Source: Aeromicrobium endophyticum
Lineage (GTDB): Bacteria > Actinomycetota > Actinomycetes > Propionibacteriales > Nocardioidaceae
Reading direction: 5' to 3'
Length of the DNA: 64,000 nt
Assembly: GCF_003586285.1 (NCBI RefSeq)
Contig: NZ_QUBR01000002.1
Location: 1-64,000 of the forward strand
Part shown: positions 27,339 through 39,206 of the stretch, piece after piece
Layout: each line of letters starts with the position of its first letter
Position numbering within the stretch: the stretch's first letter is position 1
Made by a program: the position numbers and the translations under genes
Notes under the pieces: model-generated
What the model saw: only the letters and a program-made list of their open reading frames with translations
The model's database searches: none
Told to the model about the DNA's origin: nothing

Positions 27339-28400
27339 ATGCCTCCTGACGACCGTCCCACCCGCTTCGAGCTGGGCCTCGACACCTTCGGCGACGTCAC
27401 GGCCGGGCCGGACGGCCGGCCGCTGCCGTACGACCGGGTCATCCGCGACATCGTCGAGCAGGCGGTGCTGGCCGACGAGCTCGGCCTGGCCTTCTTCGGG
27501 GTGGGGGAGCACCACCGCGACGACTTCGCGGTGAGCGCGCCCGAGGTCGTGCTGGCGGCCATCGCGTCCCTCACGAGCCGGATCCGGCTCGGAACGGCCG
27601 TGACGGTGCTCAGCTCGGACGACCCGATCCGCGTCTACGAGCGGTTCGCGACGCTCGACGCGGTGTCGCACGGTCGGGCCGAGGTGATCCTGGGGCGCGG
27701 ATCGTTCACCGAGTCGTTCCCGTTGTTCGGGCTCGACCTCTCGCAGTACGAAGAGCTCTTCTCCGAGAAGCTCGACCTCTTCGCGGCCCTGCGCTCGGAA
27801 GGGCCCATCACGTGGGAGGGCCGCCTGAGGCCGCCCCTGGTCGACCAGCACGTGTTCCCGAAGACCGCGTCCGGCTCGTTGAAGACCTGGATCGGCGTCG
27901 GCGGAAGCCCCGAGTCGGTCGTGCGCGCAGCCCGCTACGGCATCCCGCTGATGCTGGCGATCATCGGTGGGCCCCCGGCGCAGTTCGCGCAGTTCACCGA
28001 CCTGTACCGCCGCGCCCTCGACCAGCTGGGCCAGCCGCGGCTGCCGATCGGCGTGCACTCGCCCGGGCACGTCGCCGACTCCGACCAGCAGGCCCGCGAC
28101 GAGCTGTGGCCGCACTTCGCGCTGCAGCGCGAGCGCATCGGACGTGAGCGCGGCTGGCCGCCGCCCACGCGTGAGGAGTTCGAGGCCGGTGCCGGCCCCG
28201 AGGGTGCGATCTACGTCGGCTCTCCGCAGACCGTCGCCGACAAGATCGTCCGCAACGCCCGCATCCTGGGCATCGACCGGTTCGACCTCAAGTTCAGCAA
28301 CGGTGCCTTGGGCCACGACCGGCTCATGCGCAGCATCGAGCTGTACGGCCGTGAGGTCGCGCCCCTCGTGCACGCCGAGCTCGACGGTGGTGCCGCATGA
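27339..28400 (+). CDS. LLM-class flavin-dependent oxidoreductase
   Basis: The 353-residue protein is a luciferase-like TIM barrel: FELGLDTFGDV at strand 1, FFGVGEHHRDDFAVSAPEVVLAAIA and TSRIRLGTAVTVLSSDDPIRVYERFATLD are conserved LLM segments. It would use reduced FMN or F420; which one is not evident. TACGAT is six bases before the ATG. It overlaps the next gene by ATGA, pairing it with a Gfo/Idh/MocA dehydrogenase. Confidence 0.87.
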   Translation: MPPDDRPTRFELGLDTFGDVTAGPDGRPLPYDRVIRDIVEQAVLADELGLAFFGVGEHHRDDFAVSAPEVVLAAIASLTSRIRLGTAVTVLSSDDPIRVYERFATLDAVSHGRAEVILGRGSFTESFPLFGLDLSQYEELFSEKLDLFAALRSEGPITWEGRLRPPLVDQHVFPKTASGSLKTWIGVGGSPESVVRAARYGIPLMLAIIGGPPAQFAQFTDLYRRALDQLGQPRLPIGVHSPGHVADSDQQARDELWPHFALQRERIGRERGWPPPTREEFEAGAGPEGAIYVGSPQTVADKIVRNARILGIDRFDLKFSNGALGHDRLMRSIELYGREVAPLVHAELDGGAA

Positions 28401-29449
28401 CGTTCCCGCAGGCGCTGCCGTCCCCCCGCACGCCCGACTCCCGCGACGCGCCGCCGCTGCGCTGGGCGATCATGGGCCCCGGGTGGATCGCCGAGCAGTT
28501 CGTGGCCTCGCTCCAGGCGCACACCACCCAGGTGGTGGCCGCCGTCGGCTCCCGCTCGCTCGACCGGGCGCAGGCCTTCGCCTCCCGCCACGACATCGCC
28601 ACCGCGGTGGGCTCGTACGACGAGCTGGTCGCGCTCGACGACGTCGACGTCGTCTACGTCGCGACACCGCACCCGTCCCACCTCGAGCACGCGGTGATGA
28701 GCATGGAGGCGGGCAAGCACGTGCTCGTCGAGAAGCCCATCGCGATCAGCGCCGACCAGGCGCGGCAGATCGCGGCGGTCGCGGCGCGCACGGGCCAGTT
28801 CTGCGCCGAGGCGCTCTGGACGCTGTTCCTGCCCAAGTGGGACGTGCTGCGGCAGGTGCTGGACGCGGGCGGGCTCGGCGAGCTGCGCAGCGTCCACACC
28901 GTCTACGGCGAGCACTTCCCCGACGGTCACCGCATCTTCGACCCGGCGCTGGCCGGCGGACCGCTGCTCGACCTCGGCACGTACCCGCTGGCCTACGTCA
29001 CGTCGCTGCTCGGTCCGGCCCGCAGCGTGGCGGCGGCGGGGGTGCCGGACGTCCGCGGCGTCAACGGCCAGCTCGGCGCGACGATGCTGCACGACGGCGG
29101 CACGATGAGCGTCGTGGCCACGACCCTGCACGGTTGGCCGCGCAACGAGATCACGATCATCGGCAGCGAGGGCGTCGCCACGGTCGAGGCGCTGCACAAC
29201 TCGCCCGGGCCGATCACGATCACGTCGGCCGACCGCGGCGTCACGCTGACGTACGACGAGCCTCACGGCGACCAGGTCGGCGGGCTGCACTTCCAGGCCG
29301 CCGAGGCGGCGCGACGCATCGCCGCCGGCGAGCGCGAGACGCCGATCCGTCTGCTCAGCGCCTCGATCATCTCGCTCGAGGCGTCCGACGAGATCCGCCG
29401 GCAGGTCGGCATCTCGTTCGCCGAGGCCGGGCTCGACGAGCACGGGTGA
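28397..29449 (+). CDS. Gfo/Idh/MocA-family oxidoreductase
   Basis: The 350-residue NAD(P)-dependent enzyme has the nucleotide loop IMGPGWIAEQFV, the VYVATPHPSHLEHA segment and the catalytic-lysine motif EKPIAIS, then the family's C-terminal substrate domain (GGPLLDLGTYPLAYV). Dihydrodiol, glucose-fructose or inositol-type substrates are known in the family; none can be chosen here. Coupled to the LLM gene by ATGA. Confidence 0.87.
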   Translation: MTFPQALPSPRTPDSRDAPPLRWAIMGPGWIAEQFVASLQAHTTQVVAAVGSRSLDRAQAFASRHDIATAVGSYDELVALDDVDVVYVATPHPSHLEHAVMSMEAGKHVLVEKPIAISADQARQIAAVAARTGQFCAEALWTLFLPKWDVLRQVLDAGGLGELRSVHTVYGEHFPDGHRIFDPALAGGPLLDLGTYPLAYVTSLLGPARSVAAAGVPDVRGVNGQLGATMLHDGGTMSVVATTLHGWPRNEITIIGSEGVATVEALHNSPGPITITSADRGVTLTYDEPHGDQVGGLHFQAAEAARRIAAGERETPIRLLSASIISLEASDEIRRQVGISFAEAGLDEHG

Positions 29450-29456
29450 GCGCAGG

Positions 29457-30041
29457 GTGACCGAGCTGGTCGTGCGGCCCGACCGCTCGGCGCTGCACGC
29501 GGCCCGGCCGTGGATCGCGGCCGGGACCGCGGTCACAGCCGTCGTGCTGGTGGTGGCCACGTGCACGGGGCACGTGGTGGTCGCGGTGTTCGCGGCGCCC
29601 GTGCTGCTGGCAGGCATCCTGCTGCTCGTGGTGCTGATGACGGTGCCGCGCAGCGTGGTCGTCGGCGCCGGCATCGTGCGGCTCACGCGCTGGAACGGCC
29701 GGAGCCTCACGCTGCCCGTCGACGACGACCTGCAGGGCCTGCACGCGCGGTACGTGTCGAACCTCGGCGGCGTCTCGTCGCCGCCACGTCTGGTGATGCG
29801 TCGCCCCGGCGTCCGCGGACGCATCACCCTCGCCGAGGGCGTCTGGACGTCCGCCGACGTCAAGCGGGTCGCCGATGCCGTGGGGGTCGAGCCGGCCCCC
29901 GGCGCGATGGATCGTCGCGACTGGCAACGTCTCGCCCCGGGCCTGCTGCCGTGGGTCGTGCGGTGGCCGTACACGGCGATCATGCTCGGCGTCGCGGTCA
30001 CCCTGGTGGTGGCTGCCGGGCTCATCACCCTGCTGGACTGA
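29457..30041 (+). CDS. Membrane protein with an internal soluble domain
   Basis: The 194-residue product has two adjacent hydrophobic helices near the N terminus (AAGTAVTAVVLVVATC and VVVAVFAAPVLLAGILLLVVLM) and one at the C terminus (YTAIMLGVAVTLVVAAGLITLL), with a soluble beta-rich segment between. A GTG start at 29457 lies 7 bases after the preceding gene. I do not recognise the family. Confidence 0.7.
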   Translation: MTELVVRPDRSALHAARPWIAAGTAVTAVVLVVATCTGHVVVAVFAAPVLLAGILLLVVLMTVPRSVVVGAGIVRLTRWNGRSLTLPVDDDLQGLHARYVSNLGGVSSPPRLVMRRPGVRGRITLAEGVWTSADVKRVADAVGVEPAPGAMDRRDWQRLAPGLLPWVVRWPYTAIMLGVAVTLVVAAGLITLLD

Positions 30042-30110
30042 CGGCTGCCCGTCGCGCGCTGCCCAGCGGGGGCCGGACGCTCTTCAGGGGCGGACTACGC
30101 TTGTCCTGCG

Positions 30111-31316
30111 ATGACCCCCACCTCCCGTACCGCCTACCTCGACCACGCGGCCACCACGCCCATGGTCCCCGAGGCGATCGCGGCGATGGCCGAGCAGCTG
30201 GCCGTCACGGGCAATGCGTCGTCGCTGCACTCATCCGGCCGTGCGGCACGTCGCACCGTCGAGGAGGCGCGCGAGCTGATCGCCGAGCGGTTCGGCGCAC
30301 GGCCGAGCGAGGTCGTCTTCTGCTCGGGCGGCACCGAGGCCAACAACCTGGCCATCAAGGGCATGTACTGGTCGCGCCTCGCGCAGCAGCCCGCACGCAG
30401 GCGCATCGTCTTCAGCTCGATCGAGCACCACGCGCTGCTCGACCCCGTCACGTGGCTGGCCCAGCACGAGGGCGCCGAGGTCGAGATGACGCCCGTCGAC
30501 AAGCAGGGACGCATCGTCGTCGACGACCTGCGCGCAGCGGTGGAACGAGACCCGTCCAGCGTCTCGGCCGTCACCACGATGTGGGCCAACAACGAGATGG
30601 GCACGATCCAGCCGATCTCCGACGTCGTGGCGATCGCCCGCGCCCACGACATCCCCGTGCACAGCGACGCGGTGCAGGCCGCGGGCTACGTGCCGCTCGA
30701 CTTCGCCGCCAGCGGCCTCGACGCCATGACCGTCACCGCGCACAAGCTCGGCGGACCGGTCGGCGTCGGCGCGCTCGTCATCGCCCGCGAGCTCGAGGCG
30801 ACCCCGCTGCTGCACGGCGGCGGGCAGGAGCGCGACCTGCGATCGGGCACCGTCAGCACGGCGCTGATCGCCGCCTTCGCGGCCGCGGTCGACGTGACCA
30901 TCGGCCACCAGCGCGAGACCGTCGCCCGCATCGAGGGGCTGCGTCGTCGCCTGGTCGAGGGCATCGTGGCGGCCGTCCCCGACGCGATCGTCAACGGCGA
31001 CCCCGAGCCGGGGTCCGACCACCGGCTGCCCAACATCGCCCACGTCACGTTCCCGGGGTGCGAGGGCGACGCGATGCTGATGCTGTTCGACGCCCAGGGC
31101 ATCGAGTGCTCGACGGGCTCGGCCTGCGCCGCGGGCGTGCCGCAGCCCAGCCACGTGCTCCTGGCGATGGGCTACGACGACGTCGCAGCCCGCGGATCGC
31201 TGCGGTTCAGCCTCGGCCACACCTCCACCGAGGCCGACGTCGACCGCGTGCTGGCCGCGCTGCCCGCCGTCCACCAGCGGGCGCGACGGGCCTCGCTCGT
31301 GCGGAGCGGGTCATGA
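30111..31316 (+). CDS. Cysteine desulfurase
   Basis: The 401-residue PLP enzyme of the NifS/IscS group supplies sulfur for tRNA thiolation. It has [11 protein letters not shown], the [12 protein letters not shown] block, SIEHHA, the PLP lysine in [10 protein letters not shown] and the active Cys in [10 protein letters not shown]. The next gene is mnmA, the tRNA 2-thiouridylase that accepts such sulfur, which fixes its probable role. TACGCT nine bases upstream is the likely -10, leaving almost no leader. Confidence 0.92.
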   Translation: MTPTSRTAYLDHAATTPMVPEAIAAMAEQLAVTGNASSLHSSGRAARRTVEEARELIAERFGARPSEVVFCSGGTEANNLAIKGMYWSRLAQQPARRRIVFSSIEHHALLDPVTWLAQHEGAEVEMTPVDKQGRIVVDDLRAAVERDPSSVSAVTTMWANNEMGTIQPISDVVAIARAHDIPVHSDAVQAAGYVPLDFAASGLDAMTVTAHKLGGPVGVGALVIARELEATPLLHGGGQERDLRSGTVSTALIAAFAAAVDVTIGHQRETVARIEGLRRRLVEGIVAAVPDAIVNGDPEPGSDHRLPNIAHVTFPGCEGDAMLMLFDAQGIECSTGSACAAGVPQPSHVLLAMGYDDVAARGSLRFSLGHTSTEADVDRVLAALPAVHQRARRASLVRSGS

Positions 31317-31338
31317 GGGCCCTGTGCCGGAGGCACCG

Positions 31339-32427
31339 ATGAGGGTCGTCGCAGCGATGTCGGGCGGCGTCGACTCGGCGGTGGCCGCGGCGCGGGCCGT
31401 CGACGCGGGTCACGACGTCACGGGCGTCCACCTGGCCCTCAGCCGCAACCCCCGCTCGTACCGCTCGGGAGCCCGCGGATGCTGCTCGATCGAGGACGCC
31501 GGCGACGCACGCCGCGCCGCCGACGCGCTGGGCATCCCGTTCTACGTCTGGGACATGAGCGAGGAGTTCGCCGACCACGTCGTCGACGACTTCATCGCCG
31601 AGTACACCGCGGGCCGCACGCCCAACCCGTGCCTGCGCTGCAACGAGAAGATCAAGTTCGCCGCCGTGCTCGACCGGGCGCTGGCGCTCGGCTTCGACGC
31701 GGTCGCGACGGGCCACTACGCGCAGCTCGAGACCGCCCCCGACGGCACGATCGAGATGCACCGGGCGATCGACCACGGCAAGGACCAGTCGTACGTGCTC
31801 GGCGTGCTGACGCAGCAGCAGCTCGCGCACTCGCTGTTCCCGCTCGGCGACACGACCAAGGACGTCGTGCGTGTCGAGGCCGCGGCGCGCGGCATCCAGG
31901 TGGCGCAGAAGCCCGACAGCCACGACATCTGCTTCATCCCCGACGGTGACAACGCCGGCTGGCTGGGCGAGAAGCTCGGCCCCAAGCCCGGCACCGTCGT
32001 CGACGAGCACGGCGCGGTGCTGCGCGAGCACGACGGGGCCTACGCGTTCACGATCGGGCAGCGACGGGGGCTTCGCCTGGGCGTGCCGGCCGACGACGGC
32101 AAGCCGCGCTTCGTCCTCGACATCGAGCCCGTCAGCGGCACCGTCACGGTCGGCCCGCGCGAGGCGCTGCTCGTCGACGCCCTCGAGTGCATCAAGCCCC
32201 TGTGGTGCGGCACGGCGCCCACCGAGACGCTCGACTGCACGGTGCAGCTGCGCGCCCACGGCGACGAGCACCGCGCCCGGGTGAGCGTGACCGGCGAAGT
32301 CGTCCACGTCGAGCTGATCGACCCGGCCAGCGGCATCGCCCCTGGCCAGGCCTGCGTCATCTACGACGGCACGCGCGTCGTCGGCTCGGCCACCATCTCG
32401 GCCACCTCCCGCGTAGCGGTGAGCTAG
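31339..32427 (+). CDS. mnmA: tRNA-specific 2-thiouridylase MnmA
   Basis: The 362-residue enzyme adds sulfur to U34 of Glu, Gln and Lys tRNAs. It shows the PP-loop [12 protein letters not shown], catalytic Cys in [26 protein letters not shown] and the second Cys in DSHDICFIP. The start at 31339 has GGAGG at six-base spacing; GTG at 31324 is in frame but less well placed. It works with the upstream cysteine desulfurase. Confidence 0.94.
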   Translation: MRVVAAMSGGVDSAVAAARAVDAGHDVTGVHLALSRNPRSYRSGARGCCSIEDAGDARRAADALGIPFYVWDMSEEFADHVVDDFIAEYTAGRTPNPCLRCNEKIKFAAVLDRALALGFDAVATGHYAQLETAPDGTIEMHRAIDHGKDQSYVLGVLTQQQLAHSLFPLGDTTKDVVRVEAAARGIQVAQKPDSHDICFIPDGDNAGWLGEKLGPKPGTVVDEHGAVLREHDGAYAFTIGQRRGLRLGVPADDGKPRFVLDIEPVSGTVTVGPREALLVDALECIKPLWCGTAPTETLDCTVQLRAHGDEHRARVSVTGEVVHVELIDPASGIAPGQACVIYDGTRVVGSATISATSRVAVS

Positions 32428-32486
32428 CGTCCACCGCGCCTCGGGGCGGTGCGCTGGCGTCCAGCCGGACGCGGCAGGTGGACGCT
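32426..32486 (+). repeat. Intergenic inverted repeat after mnmA (copy E)
   Basis: AGCGTCCACC (32426-32435) is perfectly complementary to GGTGGACGCT (32477-32486), and weaker pairing extends outward to about 32411 and 32501. The repeat begins at the mnmA stop and probably ends that transcript. Its GGTGGA arms recall the palindrome cluster at 47342. Confidence 0.55.
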
Positions 32487-32526
32487 CGCGCACCGCTCAC
32501 GACACACCGACGACAGGACGCCCGAT

Positions 32527-33501
32527 ATGACGATCGCCACCGGCATCGGCTCGATGCCCGGCACCGACCTCTCCGAGGCGCTGCGGATCGTGCTCGACAC
32601 CGCCGGCGACCTGCCCTTCGTGCCCGAGCTGCCGGCGCGCGGCGTGCACGCCGGCATGATCGGCCGCACGCTGGCGCTGCTGTCTGGCCTCGAGGCCGAT
32701 CTGCAGCCGGACGGCTGGCGCGTCGGCGTCGGCGAGGGCGGCGACGTGCGGCGGGCACGGTCGCTCCTCGCCCAGGACCTCGACGTCGCCGAGGAGCTCG
32801 CCCACGAGCACGCGGGACCCGTCAAGATCCAGGTCACCGGGCCGCTCACGCTCGCGGCCACGGTCGAGCGTCCGCGCGGCGACAAGATGCTGGCCGACCA
32901 CGGCGCCCGCCGCGAGATCAGCGAGTCGCTCGCCGAGGGCCTGCGCGCCCACGTGGCCGACGTCCGCCGCAGGTTCGGGCGGGCGGACGTGGTCGTCCAG
33001 GTCGACGAGCCGGCGATCGCGGCGGTGCTGGACGGGGGAGTCCCGACCGCGAGCGGATGGTCGCGCCACCGCAGCGTCCACCCTCCCGAGGCCGATGCGC
33101 TGCTGCGCAACGTCGTGGAGGCCATCGTCGACGGCGGCGCCCGTCCGGTCGTGCACTCGTGCGCCCCCGACGTGCCGGTCGAGCTGCTGGCCGGCGCCGG
33201 CTTCACCGCGATCTCGTTCGACCTCGGCCTGGCGCGCCCCGACGACGTGTGGGCCGAGACCTTCGAGAAGGGGGTCGACCTCTGGTTCGGCGTCGTGCCG
33301 TCGACCGACGCACCGGGCGTCACCGACCAGCTGCTCGCGAGCCGCGTCCGGACGTTCCTCGACCGCTTCGGCTTCGGCGTCGAGTCGCACGCCCAGCGTC
33401 TCGTCGTGACACCGACGTGCGGGCTGGCGGGCGGCTCACCCCAGTGGGCAGGACGTGCCTTGCAGCTCGCCGCCGCCACGGCCGAGCGCCTCGAGGGCTG
33501 A
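32527..33501 (+). CDS. MetE C-terminal-domain-like protein (cobalamin-independent methionine synthase II family)
   Basis: The 324-residue protein corresponds to the catalytic barrel of cobalamin-independent methionine synthase alone. Zinc-ligand positions are visible as HSC (PVVHSCAPD) and a late Cys in TPTCGLAGGS; IQVTGPLTLAATV and VQVDEPAI are barrel motifs. The N-terminal half of MetE is missing, so folate-dependent methionine synthesis is doubtful; a methyltransferase with another methyl donor is possible. Homologues sit between mnmA and ligA in mycobacteria. AGGAC about nine bases upstream supports the start. Confidence 0.8.
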   Translation: MTIATGIGSMPGTDLSEALRIVLDTAGDLPFVPELPARGVHAGMIGRTLALLSGLEADLQPDGWRVGVGEGGDVRRARSLLAQDLDVAEELAHEHAGPVKIQVTGPLTLAATVERPRGDKMLADHGARREISESLAEGLRAHVADVRRRFGRADVVVQVDEPAIAAVLDGGVPTASGWSRHRSVHPPEADALLRNVVEAIVDGGARPVVHSCAPDVPVELLAGAGFTAISFDLGLARPDDVWAETFEKGVDLWFGVVPSTDAPGVTDQLLASRVRTFLDRFGFGVESHAQRLVVTPTCGLAGGSPQWAGRALQLAAATAERLEG

Positions 33502-33542
33502 GCGGCGCCGACCACCGCGTGAGTGTCCGCCGTCGGCGATAA

Positions 33543-35701
<2,159 letters not shown>

Positions 35702-35702
<1 letters not shown>

Positions 35703-36085
35703 TGTCGTCGATCGCCTCGCTGAACTACCTCGTGCACGACATCGACGAGGCACTCACGTTCTTCCGCGAGCAGCTGGGCTTCGAGGTGGTCGCCGACGAG
35801 ATCGGTCCCGACCGCCGCCGCACCGTCGTGGCACCTCGCGGCGGGGCCGGGGCATCGCTCGTGCTCAAGCCCGCGACCGACGACGACCAGCGTGCTGCGG
35901 TGGGCCGGCAGGGTGGGGGAGCCGTGCTGTTCTTCCTCGAGACCGACGACTTCGAGCGCGACCACCGGCACATGACGGCGGCGGGCGTGCGCTTCCGCGA
36001 GCAGCCGCGGCACGAGCCCTATGGCACCGTCGCGGTCTTCGACGACCTGTACGGCAACGGCTGGGACCTCATCCAGCCGGCCTGA
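35702..36085 (+). CDS. Glyoxalase/bleomycin-resistance (VOC) family protein
   Basis: The 127-residue protein has two beta-alpha-beta-beta-beta modules typical of vicinal oxygen chelate proteins, starting ASLNYLVHDIDEALTFFREQLGF and ending YGTVAVFDDLYGNGWDLI. Metal ligands are not certain. It starts one base into the ligA stop (TGATG). The family includes dioxygenases, isomerases and drug binders; none can be chosen. Confidence 0.85.
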
Positions 36086-36162
36086 GGGCGTCCCGGCCGT
36101 CCACCCCCGCCTCGTGCCGGTGTCGGGCGGGTGCGCTGGGTCGCGGTGGCACAGTGGGGAGC

Positions 36163-37095
36163 ATGACGTCCTCATCGAGTCCTGACAGCTTCCATCGCCC
36201 CACGGTCGTCGTCACCGGCGCCAACGGCTTCGTCGGCGCTCAGGTGTGCCACGCCCTCGTCAGCCGCGGAGCGACCGTGCGCGCCGTCGTACGTCGGTCC
36301 GGCACGGCGCCCGCGCATCCCGACGTCACCGAGGTGGTCGGGGACTTCACCGACGAGTCGTTCGCCGCGCACGCCGTCGACGGCGCGGACGCCGTCGTCA
36401 CGACGGTGCACCCGATGGGCTCCGACCGCGACGTCCAGCACGAGATCGGTGTCGTCGGCACGACGACGATCGCGCGGGCAGCCGCCGGCGCGGGCGTCCC
36501 CCTGCTCGTGCACGTGTCGACAGCGGCTGTCTACGACCGGTCGCCCGGCGCCGGCGACGTCAGCGAGGGCTCGGCGCTGGTCGGTGACGACGCCAACGAC
36601 TACAGCGTCACCAAGCGCGACACCGACGCCGCGCTGGCAGGTGTCGACGGCATCACGCGGGTGCTGGTGCGTCCGCCGGCCATCCTGGGGGCCGGCGAGA
36701 CCTCGGTCTGGAACACGCTGCGTCCCGCCGGGATGCGCGAGCACGAGTCGCAGCGGCACGCCGTCGCCGACCAGTCGTTCCCGTGGGTCCACGTCACCGA
36801 CCTTGCGGCGCTGATCGCCGATGTCGCGGCCGCGAGCATCCCGACGTCGGACGACGTGGCCTCCGGACCGGTCGCGGGCGAGTGCACGCCCGTCAATGTC
36901 GCCGCCGGGCCTGCTCGAGTCGCCGACTACCACCAGGTGGTGGCCGACGCCGTCGGCGTCTCGCCGGTGTGGGACGAGTCGGCCGCCTGGACGGGCCGGA
37001 TCGTGGCCGACCGCGCGCACGGGTGGGGCTGGTCGCCGCAGGTCGCGCTGCCCGAGGCCCTCGACGAGGTCCGGTCCGGCCTGACGGAGGTCTGA
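36163..37095 (+). CDS. NAD-dependent epimerase/dehydratase family protein
   Basis: The 310-residue extended short-chain dehydrogenase has TGANGFVGAQV as nucleotide loop, HVSTAAVYDRSPG with the catalytic Ser/Thr region and the Y-x-x-x-K pair in DYSVTKRDTD, then RPPAILGAGE. It most resembles nucleotide-sugar epimerases or related reductases. CACAGT is seven bases before ATG 36163; an ATG at 36154 is in frame but would sit in the predicted promoter gap. Confidence 0.83.
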   Translation: MTSSSSPDSFHRPTVVVTGANGFVGAQVCHALVSRGATVRAVVRRSGTAPAHPDVTEVVGDFTDESFAAHAVDGADAVVTTVHPMGSDRDVQHEIGVVGTTTIARAAAGAGVPLLVHVSTAAVYDRSPGAGDVSEGSALVGDDANDYSVTKRDTDAALAGVDGITRVLVRPPAILGAGETSVWNTLRPAGMREHESQRHAVADQSFPWVHVTDLAALIADVAAASIPTSDDVASGPVAGECTPVNVAAGPARVADYHQVVADAVGVSPVWDESAAWTGRIVADRAHGWGWSPQVALPEALDEVRSGLTEV

Positions 37096-37172
37096 CGCCG
37101 ACCTGACGACGGGACGGAGCTGCGGCACGTCGATCGCCGTGCAGGCGCTCGGGCGTGCCGTACCGTCGTGAC

Positions 37173-38216
37173 GTGCCCACCGAGGATCCGACGCCCGCCG
37201 ACCGACTGCTCGACGCACAGGTCGCCTTCCACCTCGCCCGCCTGACCGGCGTCGAGCTCGAGGCGACGGTCGCCCGGGTGGTCTCGGCGCTGCTCGACAC
37301 TGCGGGCAGGCGCCAGCTCGCCGACCTGGCCGACGCGGACGCCGTCAAGGCCGTGGTGACCCGCGCCCTCACCGACGTCCCGGCCAGCCCGGCAGTCGCT
37401 GCCTTCGTCGAGCTGGGACGCGACCTGGTGCTGGCGGGGCCGCCCGAGCCGTTCGCGTTGTCGGACGTCGTCGACCGGGCCGAGGTCGAGCGGCTGCTCG
37501 ACGAGACCCTCGCGCTGACCCCTGCCCTCGAGCGCGCGCTGGAACGACTCACCGCCAGCCCTCTCGTCGGGGCGACGGCGACGCGGTTCATGGGTCGCAT
37601 CGTCGGCGAGGCGATCGCCGCGAACCAGGCCGTCGCCGACAAGGTGCCGGGGCTCGGTTCCCTGCTCTCGCTGGGCACGCGGGCCGCAGCCGGCATGGTC
37701 GGAGCCGCCGACAAGCAGCTCGACGGGCTGCTGGCCGACACCGCGGGCAAGGGCGGCACGCTCGCCGTCCGCCGGCTCAACCGCATCATCGTCGACACGC
37801 TGCGCGACCCCACGACCCGCGACGCGGTGCTGCAGGTGTGGGACCTCGCGGCGGCCGAGCAGCTGCGCGGCCTGGGCGACGACGCGGACGTCGAGCAGCT
37901 GGCGGGCGTCGTCGACGCCGCTCACGATCTCGTGGCCTCGGTGCTGCGCGCCCCGCAGGTCGTCGCTCTCGGCCACGCCGTGGTCGACGGCTTCTTCGAA
38001 GCCTTCGGCGGGTACACGCCGCTCGAGCTGCTGCACGAGCTCGGGCTCGACCGCGACGACCTGGTGGCCGACGCGGTGCGGTTCGCCCCTGGTGCCGTCG
38101 GCGCGTTGCTCGAGTCCGGCGAGCTCGAGCGGTTGCTGCGGGCCGAGCTCGCGCCGTTCTACGAGTCCGACGAGGTCAGTCGCATCCTCGACGCCCCCGA
38201 GCGACCGCATCGGTGA
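37173..38216 (+). CDS. Conserved hypothetical helical protein
   Basis: The 347-residue product is almost entirely helical, rich in Ala, Leu, Asp and Arg, with no membrane segment or known motif. Segments such as VVSALLDTAGRRQLADLADADAV and FGGYTPLELLHELGLDRDDLVADAVRF suggest stacked helices. GTG at 37173 is chosen since TACCGT is six bases upstream; an in-frame GTG at 37155 would add six residues. It appears to be a known but uncharacterised actinobacterial family. Confidence 0.75.
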   Translation: MPTEDPTPADRLLDAQVAFHLARLTGVELEATVARVVSALLDTAGRRQLADLADADAVKAVVTRALTDVPASPAVAAFVELGRDLVLAGPPEPFALSDVVDRAEVERLLDETLALTPALERALERLTASPLVGATATRFMGRIVGEAIAANQAVADKVPGLGSLLSLGTRAAAGMVGAADKQLDGLLADTAGKGGTLAVRRLNRIIVDTLRDPTTRDAVLQVWDLAAAEQLRGLGDDADVEQLAGVVDAAHDLVASVLRAPQVVALGHAVVDGFFEAFGGYTPLELLHELGLDRDDLVADAVRFAPGAVGALLESGELERLLRAELAPFYESDEVSRILDAPERPHR

Positions 38217-38259
38217 CAGGGGGGCCGCGAACCGGCCGGTTGAGCCTCATACTGGACCC

Positions 38260-38508
38260 ATGCTGGACATCCGCCCGAGCTGCGAGTGCTGCGACACCGA
38301 CCTCGACCCGACATCACCCGACGTCATGATCTGCAGCTACGAGTGCACGTGGTGCCTCGAGTGCGCGACGACGGTGCTGCGCGGCAGGTGCCCGAACTGC
38401 GGCGGCGAGCTCGCCCGCCGCCCGGTCCCGTCGGCGTCCCGGCTGCTCGACGACCCGCCGTCGACGAACCGCGTGTTCAACCCCGACTGCCGACCGGTGC
38501 CCGCATGA
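38260..38508 (+). CDS. DUF1272 zinc-ribbon-like protein
   Basis: The 82-residue protein matches DUF1272: it opens MLDIRPSCECCDTDLDP and holds Cys pairs at CECC, CSYECTWCLEC and CPNCGGEL, enough for one or two zinc sites. CATACT six bases upstream predicts a leaderless start. It overlaps the next ORF by ATGA. Function unknown. Confidence 0.85.
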   Translation: MLDIRPSCECCDTDLDPTSPDVMICSYECTWCLECATTVLRGRCPNCGGELARRPVPSASRLLDDPPSTNRVFNPDCRPVPA

Positions 38509-39206
38509 CCGACGACGAGCGGGTGGCCGAGCTGCTCTCTGCGCTGCAGAGGCTGTTCGACGCCGACGATCCCTCCGACGGCATCGACCGTCACGACGGA
38601 TACGGCCGCGACTACCGCGTCGTCGGGCTCCGCGTGGTGCCGTCCGACGACGGCTTCGACGACCTCGAGGTCTCGGTCCTGTACGGCGGCCAGGCCGTCA
38701 CGGCGAGGCTGCTGTTCGACCGCGCCTGGCGCGAGGCGAGCGGGCTCGTCGACGCAAGCTCCTGCGCCGCCTACATCGTCGGCACCTGGCAGGGCGCCCG
38801 CAGCGGCGAGGCACGTCCGCCGGCGCCCCACCGTCAGGCGGCGTCCGACACGACCGGGCTGTGGCGGACGCTCCAGCAGTCGCTGGTCCGCGACTACGTC
38901 AACGTCAACCAGGTCTCGCACGGGCGGGTCGAGGTCGTCGACGAGGACGGCGAGATCGTGACGATCCACCTGACCCCCCAGCAGTGGCGCGACTTCGTCG
39001 ACCAGTGCGAGGCCTTCGCCGAGAGAGACTCGGGTGAGGACGCCTGGGGGGCCGGCGACGGACTCGCCATCGCTCTCGGAGAGCTGGACGAGCTGATCAG
39101 CTCGCGGTGGGACGACGAGGAGCACATCATGTTCTTCCGCGGCCGACCGTTCCAGTCGGTCCGCCCCGAGCTGCCGCCGCTGCGCAGCAGGCTGCTGCCC
39201 GAGTAG
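38505..39206 (+). CDS. Hypothetical protein coupled to DUF1272 gene
   Basis: The 233-residue acidic soluble protein has no recognised domain. The N-terminal part (VVGLRVVPSDDGFDDLEVSVLYGG) is beta-rich and the C-terminal part (TIHLTPQQWRDFVDQCEAFAE, LGELDELISSRWDDEEHIMFFRG) is helical. It is translated together with the DUF1272 protein and the following pseudouridine synthase (overlaps of 4 and 1 bases). Confidence 0.7.
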   Translation: MTDDERVAELLSALQRLFDADDPSDGIDRHDGYGRDYRVVGLRVVPSDDGFDDLEVSVLYGGQAVTARLLFDRAWREASGLVDASSCAAYIVGTWQGARSGEARPPAPHRQAASDTTGLWRTLQQSLVRDYVNVNQVSHGRVEVVDEDGEIVTIHLTPQQWRDFVDQCEAFAERDSGEDAWGAGDGLAIALGELDELISSRWDDEEHIMFFRGRPFQSVRPELPPLRSRLLPE

